Shown: positions 7,758-9,925 of the stretch, piece by piece
Layout: each line of letters starts with the position of its first letter
How positions within the stretch are numbered: the first letter of the stretch is position 1
Assembly (NCBI GenBank): GCA_030831135.1
Contig: JAURLR010000052.1
Location: 1-9,925, forward strand
Source of the DNA: Alphaproteobacteria bacterium
Lineage (GTDB): Bacteria; Pseudomonadota; Alphaproteobacteria; UBA6615
DNA: 9,925 nucleotides
Direction of reading: 5' to 3'
Position numbers and translations under genes: made by a program
Notes under the pieces: model-generated
What the model saw: the letters and a program-made list of their open reading frames with translations, nothing else
Told to the model about the DNA's origin: nothing
Databases searched by the model: none

Positions 7758-8366
7758 ATGCGCTCTCTGCTTTCCGCTCTGATACTGGCCGCCATCTTCT
7801 CGGTTTCGACTGAAGCCAAAGCGCAGGGTCCCGCCGACCCGGATATTCTTTGCCAGAACGCACCCCCGGGCACGGTTGAGGAGATTCCGCCGCCGCTGGA
7901 TCGCTGGATCATTGTCTTGTGTACGCCCGATGGTCAGGTGCTGTTGCCGCGCCTTCGCGACGAGGTCGAAATGTGGCTCGAGCATGACACCGCCAGTCCC
8001 TTCAAGATTGCGGCCGCACTACCCGAAGCGCTTCAGGGGGCAGGATCCGTCACCAAATATGATCTGCGGTTCTCGAATTTTTCGGGACGGCTGGCGACCG
8101 GGGGGCAGCGTGAGCTGTTGCTCGAACTTTGGATGCAGGCTTTCGGTCAGGCCGGAATTCCTGATGATATGGGAGATGTCTATCAGCTTGATGCCGTGTC
8201 GGTTTATGGCGGTGAGCTGACCAATCTGTTTGTTTATCTGCGCGGGGATGCGCCGCGCTGGATGGTGTTCTGCCGGGAGCGCTGCCGGGTCGGGGCCGCA
8301 CTCGACGTCCTGCGGGGGGCGGAGCTGGAGGCGCGCGTGCTCGAACATGAGCAACGCGGACGCTGA
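7758..8366 (+). CDS. Secreted protein of unknown function
   Basis: A 202-residue protein I do not recognise. It begins with a convincing Sec signal peptide: MRSLL, a hydrophobic stretch to about residue 16, and a cleavage site after AKA (20-22). This leaves a mature periplasmic protein of about 180 residues starting QGPADPD. The mature part has four cysteines: Cys32, Cys55, Cys172 and Cys176. The last two sit in FCRERCRVG, which could form a disulfide or a metal site. There is no lipobox and no further membrane segment. The rest is mixed alpha/beta in character, with a stretch DRWIIVLCTPDGQVLLPRL (48-66). It follows the ABC1-family gene by 32 bases in the same direction, so it is probably the third gene of the pepF transcript. 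No clear ribosome binding site is seen. Confidence 0.75.
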   Translation: MRSLLSALILAAIFSVSTEAKAQGPADPDILCQNAPPGTVEEIPPPLDRWIIVLCTPDGQVLLPRLRDEVEMWLEHDTASPFKIAAALPEALQGAGSVTKYDLRFSNFSGRLATGGQRELLLELWMQAFGQAGIPDDMGDVYQLDAVSVYGGELTNLFVYLRGDAPRWMVFCRERCRVGAALDVLRGAELEARVLEHEQRGR

Positions 8367-8408
8367 TTGCGCTAGATCAATCCGGATGGCTCGAATGATG
8401 GCTAGCCT
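8367..8408 (+). promoter_or_regulatory. Candidate FNR/FixK class II promoter for the first VOC gene
   Basis: TTGCGCTAGATCAA (8367-8380) starts on the base after the stop of the preceding gene. It matches the FNR consensus TTGAT-N4-ATCAA at 8 of 10 defined positions and fully fits the FixK2-type pattern TTG(A/C)-N6-(T/G)CAA. It is followed by exactly 22 bases and then TAGCCT (8403-8408), which keeps the T, A and final T of a -10 element. That places the dyad centre at -41.5 with a start near 8415. The promoter before the second VOC gene has the same layout. Confidence 0.5.
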
Positions 8409-8435
8409 GCCTGCATCGAAATCAGGAGACGCCTC

Positions 8436-8915
8436 ATGCCCGTTGATCATATGCAGCACGTCCTCATCCACACCGACGATGTGGAAGGCACGGCCCAGTG
8501 GTTCGAGAAGAACCTCGGCCTCAGGCGGGGTGATAATCCCGACTTCAAGGTCCCGCTGATCTGGCTCTATGTGGGTGATGTCCATGCGATCCATATCGCC
8601 GAATTTCCCAAGGAAGGTGAAACCCAGCGTTTTCAGGATCGCTACCTCGGCGGGCGCCGCACGGAGGTACGATACGGGTCAGGTGTGATCGACCACGTGG
8701 CGTTCCATTGTACGGGGCTGGTGGACATGGTCGCACGGCTGGACGGGGAGAAAGCCAATTACCTGAAACGGCAAGCCAATGACGGGGACCTGTTTCAGTT
8801 GTTCATTGATGCGCCAAACGGCATGCGGATCGAGTTGAATTTCGATGCTGCCGAAGCCAAAGCGGCGAGCATGAAACCTGATCTGACAGCTGCAGAGGCT
8901 GTGGCCGTCGCCTGA
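8436..8915 (+). CDS. VOC family (glyoxalase/extradiol dioxygenase fold) protein 1
   Basis: A 159-residue vicinal oxygen chelate protein with two beta-alpha-beta-beta-beta modules. The likely metal ligands are His8 (MQHVLI), His53 (AIHIAEF), His87 (IDHVAFH) and Glu133 (RIELNF). Signature stretches are WLYVGD (43-48), DLFQLFIDAPNGMRIELNF (118-136) and the short alanine-rich tail. Proteins of this size bind a divalent metal and act as lyases, isomerases, dioxygenases or thiol transferases, usually as dimers; the reaction here cannot be assigned. The start has AGGAG 7 bases upstream. It faces the paralogous VOC gene, and the two stops are 5 bases apart. Compared with the paralog, the first 54 residues align without gaps, and all four ligand positions correspond to within one residue. 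Confidence 0.88.
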   Translation: MPVDHMQHVLIHTDDVEGTAQWFEKNLGLRRGDNPDFKVPLIWLYVGDVHAIHIAEFPKEGETQRFQDRYLGGRRTEVRYGSGVIDHVAFHCTGLVDMVARLDGEKANYLKRQANDGDLFQLFIDAPNGMRIELNFDAAEAKAASMKPDLTAAEAVAVA

Positions 8916-8926
8916 ACGGGTCAGGC
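8910..8926. terminator. Hairpin spanning the two convergent VOC stop codons
   Basis: GCCTGA-ACGGG-TCAGGC is a perfect 6-base inverted repeat with a 5-base loop. Each arm contains the stop codon of one VOC gene, because both end in an alanine codon GCC followed by TGA. On the plus strand it is followed by a moderately T-rich stretch (GGCTTTGTGTTCTT). On the minus strand there is no T-run. It may end the first VOC transcript, but the symmetry could also be a by-product of the two identical gene ends. Confidence 0.35.
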
Positions 8927-9358
8927 GGCTTTGTGTTCTTCGGCGAAATAGTTGAGTTCGACGGTCACGCCGTTCGGGTCTTCCACGAAGATCTGAAAAA
9001 GCTCCAGATCAGGAACCATGCGTTCCCGATAGGTGTAGCCGTTGTCATCAAGGCGTTTCATCAGGATCGAAGAATCCTTGGCCCGGAAGGCGACATGGTC
9101 GAATGCGCTTGTGCCGGTGGTTTCCAGCGCAGCAGGATTGACCGTGCCACCCAGATAATCCGACAGGCCTTCGGGCGCTGCCGTATCGATCCCGATCAGG
9201 TGCACCACCGGTCTGTCGCCGATATAGAGCCAGTGACCGGGGAAATCGAAATCGGGGCGCGCGCCATCTGCCATCCCCAGAATATCAACATAGAAGTTCC
9301 GGGTTTCGGGAAGCTTGGCTGTGCGAATGGAACAATGGTCCAGCGTGCTGAGTGACAT
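8921..9358 (-). CDS. VOC family (glyoxalase/extradiol dioxygenase fold) protein 2
   Basis: A 145-residue vicinal oxygen chelate metalloprotein, paralogous to its convergent neighbour. The likely metal ligands are His8 (LDHCSI), His53 (VVHLIG), His88 (FDHVAFRA) and Glu134 (VTVELNY), two from each module. Shared features with VOC protein 1 are PDF--P--WLY-GD (35-48), a DHVAF strand and ELFQIFVEDPNGVTVELNY (119-137). I chose the ATG at 9358 over the in-frame ATG at 9385 because GGAGG lies 6 bases before it and the VOC fold starts directly with MSLSTLDH. It shares an intergenic region of 133 bases with the divergent flavin reductase gene. The reaction is not predictable; an aromatic or aldehyde substrate is possible. 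An FNR-like box lies about 63 bases before the start. Confidence 0.88.
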   Translation of the reverse strand: MSLSTLDHCSIRTAKLPETRNFYVDILGMADGARPDFDFPGHWLYIGDRPVVHLIGIDTAAPEGLSDYLGGTVNPAALETTGTSAFDHVAFRAKDSSILMKRLDDNGYTYRERMVPDLELFQIFVEDPNGVTVELNYFAEEHKAA

Positions 9359-9364
9359 GGCCGT

Positions 9365-9369
9365 CCTCC
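9365..9369 (-). promoter_or_regulatory. Shine-Dalgarno sequence that fixes the VOC protein 2 start
   Basis: CCTCC on the plus strand reads GGAGG on the minus strand, 6 bases before the ATG at 9358. Starting instead at the in-frame ATG at 9385 would place this strong site inside the coding region. Confidence 0.8.
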
Positions 9370-9386
9370 GATAATGATCTGGCATC

Positions 9387-9428
9387 AGACTAACGGGCAG
9401 GCCCGTTTCGGGAATTGATCCAGATCAG
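9387..9428 (-). promoter_or_regulatory. Candidate FNR/FixK class II promoter for the second VOC gene, possibly shared with flavin reductase
   Basis: On the minus strand CTGATCTGGATCAA (9428-9415) matches TTGAT-N4-ATCAA at 9 of 10 positions. It is followed by exactly 22 bases and TAGTCT (9392-9387), a -10 with T, A and final T. The start codon comes 28 bases later. Read on the plus strand the same dyad is TTGATCCAGATCAG, centred about 70 bases before the flavin reductase ATG. In that direction the class II -10 position holds only CATCTT (9451-9456), so activation of the flavin reductase is less certain. Confidence 0.55.
9392..9407. promoter_or_regulatory. Perfect 7-base dyad inside the VOC 2 promoter
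   Basis: AACGGGC-AG-GCCCGTT lies between the FNR-like box and the -10 of the VOC 2 promoter and touches the first base of that -10. A 2-base centre makes it more plausible as a protein-binding dyad than as an RNA hairpin. It could be a repressor operator layered on the FNR-type site. No regulator gene is in view. Confidence 0.35.
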
Positions 9429-9491
9429 TTGGTCGCCCAACGGGATGGTTCATCTTGCCGCGTCATTCAATCAGACAGGCAGTGAAGACCG

Positions 9492-9925
9492 ATGGATACA
9501 GACCTGAAAAAGAAAATTCTGCGCATGATTCCCTACGGCATCTATGTCCTGACCGCGAAGTCGTCGGACGGGAATGTCGCAGCAGCGACCGTGAACTGGG
9601 TCACTCAGGTCTCTTTCGATCCACCGCTCGTGGCAATGGGGGTGAAGCCGGACTCGGGCGCTTATTCAGCCTTGAAGGAAAGTGGAGGGTTTGCACTCAA
9701 CTTTCTGGGCAAGGGCCAGCAGGGGCTCGCATTCACCTTCTTCAAACCGGCCGAGATCGCCGATGGCAGGATCAGTGGTGAAGCCTATCGGGATGGCGTC
9801 AACGGTGCGCCCTTGCTGGATGCCGCTTTGGCTGGTGCCGAGTTCTCGGTTGTCGAGATTGTCGAATTGGGCGACCACCACACCGTGATTGGCGAAGTAC
9901 GGGAGGGTCATGGCGGCAACCAGAT
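9492..9925 (+). CDS. Flavin reductase family protein, N-terminal part (runs off right edge)
   Basis: The first 144 codons of a flavin reductase-like FMN-binding split-barrel protein (DIM6/NTAB group). The family reduces FMN with NAD(P)H, often to supply a partner monooxygenase, or simply binds FMN. Visible features are MIPYGIYVLTAKSSDG near the start, AAATVNWVTQVSFDPPLVAMG (the flavin-phosphate-binding strand and loop), ALNFLGKGQQGLAFTFFKP, and the later strand DHHTVIGEV. The start is the ATG at 9492, with only a weak GTGAAG upstream. The C-terminus, where NAD(P)H contacts often lie, is missing. It is divergent from VOC protein 2. No monooxygenase partner is visible, and the neighbouring VOC proteins are possible pathway partners by inference only. 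Confidence 0.88.
   Translation, partial: MDTDLKKKILRMIPYGIYVLTAKSSDGNVAAATVNWVTQVSFDPPLVAMGVKPDSGAYSALKESGGFALNFLGKGQQGLAFTFFKPAEIADGRISGEAYRDGVNGAPLLDAALAGAEFSVVEIVELGDHHTVIGEVREGHGGNQ

Noticed and set aside
9359..9385. Upstream in-frame ATG giving VOC protein 2 nine extra residues
   Set aside because: GGAGG sits ideally before the second ATG, and the extra residues are not part of the VOC fold.
9374..9388. Second FNR-like pair ATGAT-N5-ATCAG in the VOC 2 leader
   Set aside because: The spacer is 5 bases rather than 4 and the site would lie downstream of the predicted start; probably chance or part of the longer inverted pair.
9455..9781. Plus-strand open frame overlapping the flavin reductase start
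   Set aside because: It is an alternative frame through a clearly conserved flavin reductase and has no recognisable content.
1..9925. Search for defence islands, CRISPR, insertion sequences, tRNA, integrase or phage genes
   Set aside because: None seen; all nine genes are ordinary metabolic, peptidase, kinase-like or secreted proteins with similar base composition. I therefore do not claim a new system beyond the regulatory and repeat observations.

Overview
The window looks like a chromosomal segment of a GC-rich alphaproteobacterium, probably from the Rhodospirillales or a related free-living heterotrophic group. This rests on base composition, the protein types (fused arylpyruvate:ferredoxin oxidoreductase, short ABC1-family kinase, COG1022-type acyl-CoA ligase) and FNR/FixK-like promoter sites. 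It was not checked by a database search. Nine protein-coding genes fill almost all of it. I see no rRNA, tRNA, insertion sequence, CRISPR array or phage gene, and no gap longer than about 260 bases.

Layout, left to right. (1) Positions 1-1228, minus strand: the first 409 codons of a large indolepyruvate ferredoxin oxidoreductase-type enzyme that runs off the left edge. Upstream of it is a good sigma70-like promoter with a perfect dyad in the spacer and -10. (2) 1486-2457, plus strand: a UDP-glucuronate 4-epimerase-like sugar nucleotide epimerase. (3) 2456-2533: a palindrome followed by two inverted copies of a 29-base hairpin repeat, between convergent gene ends. (4) 2563-4383, minus strand: a long-chain fatty acyl-CoA ligase. 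(5) 4516-8366, plus strand: oligoendopeptidase F, an ABC1-family atypical kinase whose start codon abuts the pepF stop, and a small secreted protein of unknown function. (6) 8436-9358: two convergent paralogous VOC-fold metalloproteins. (7) 9492-9925, plus strand: the first 144 codons of a flavin reductase-family FMN protein, divergent from the second VOC gene.

Most genes are recognisable housekeeping or catabolic functions: arylpyruvate and fatty acid activation to CoA thioesters, peptide breakdown, and surface sugar synthesis. The most interesting part is regulatory. Both VOC genes have an FNR/FixK-like 14-base dyad, then exactly 22 bases, then a TAGYCT -10 element, then an ATG 27-28 bases further on. 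This is the geometry of a class II FNR-activated promoter. It suggests that the VOC pair, and perhaps the divergent flavin reductase, respond to low oxygen. I found no new defence or mobile system.
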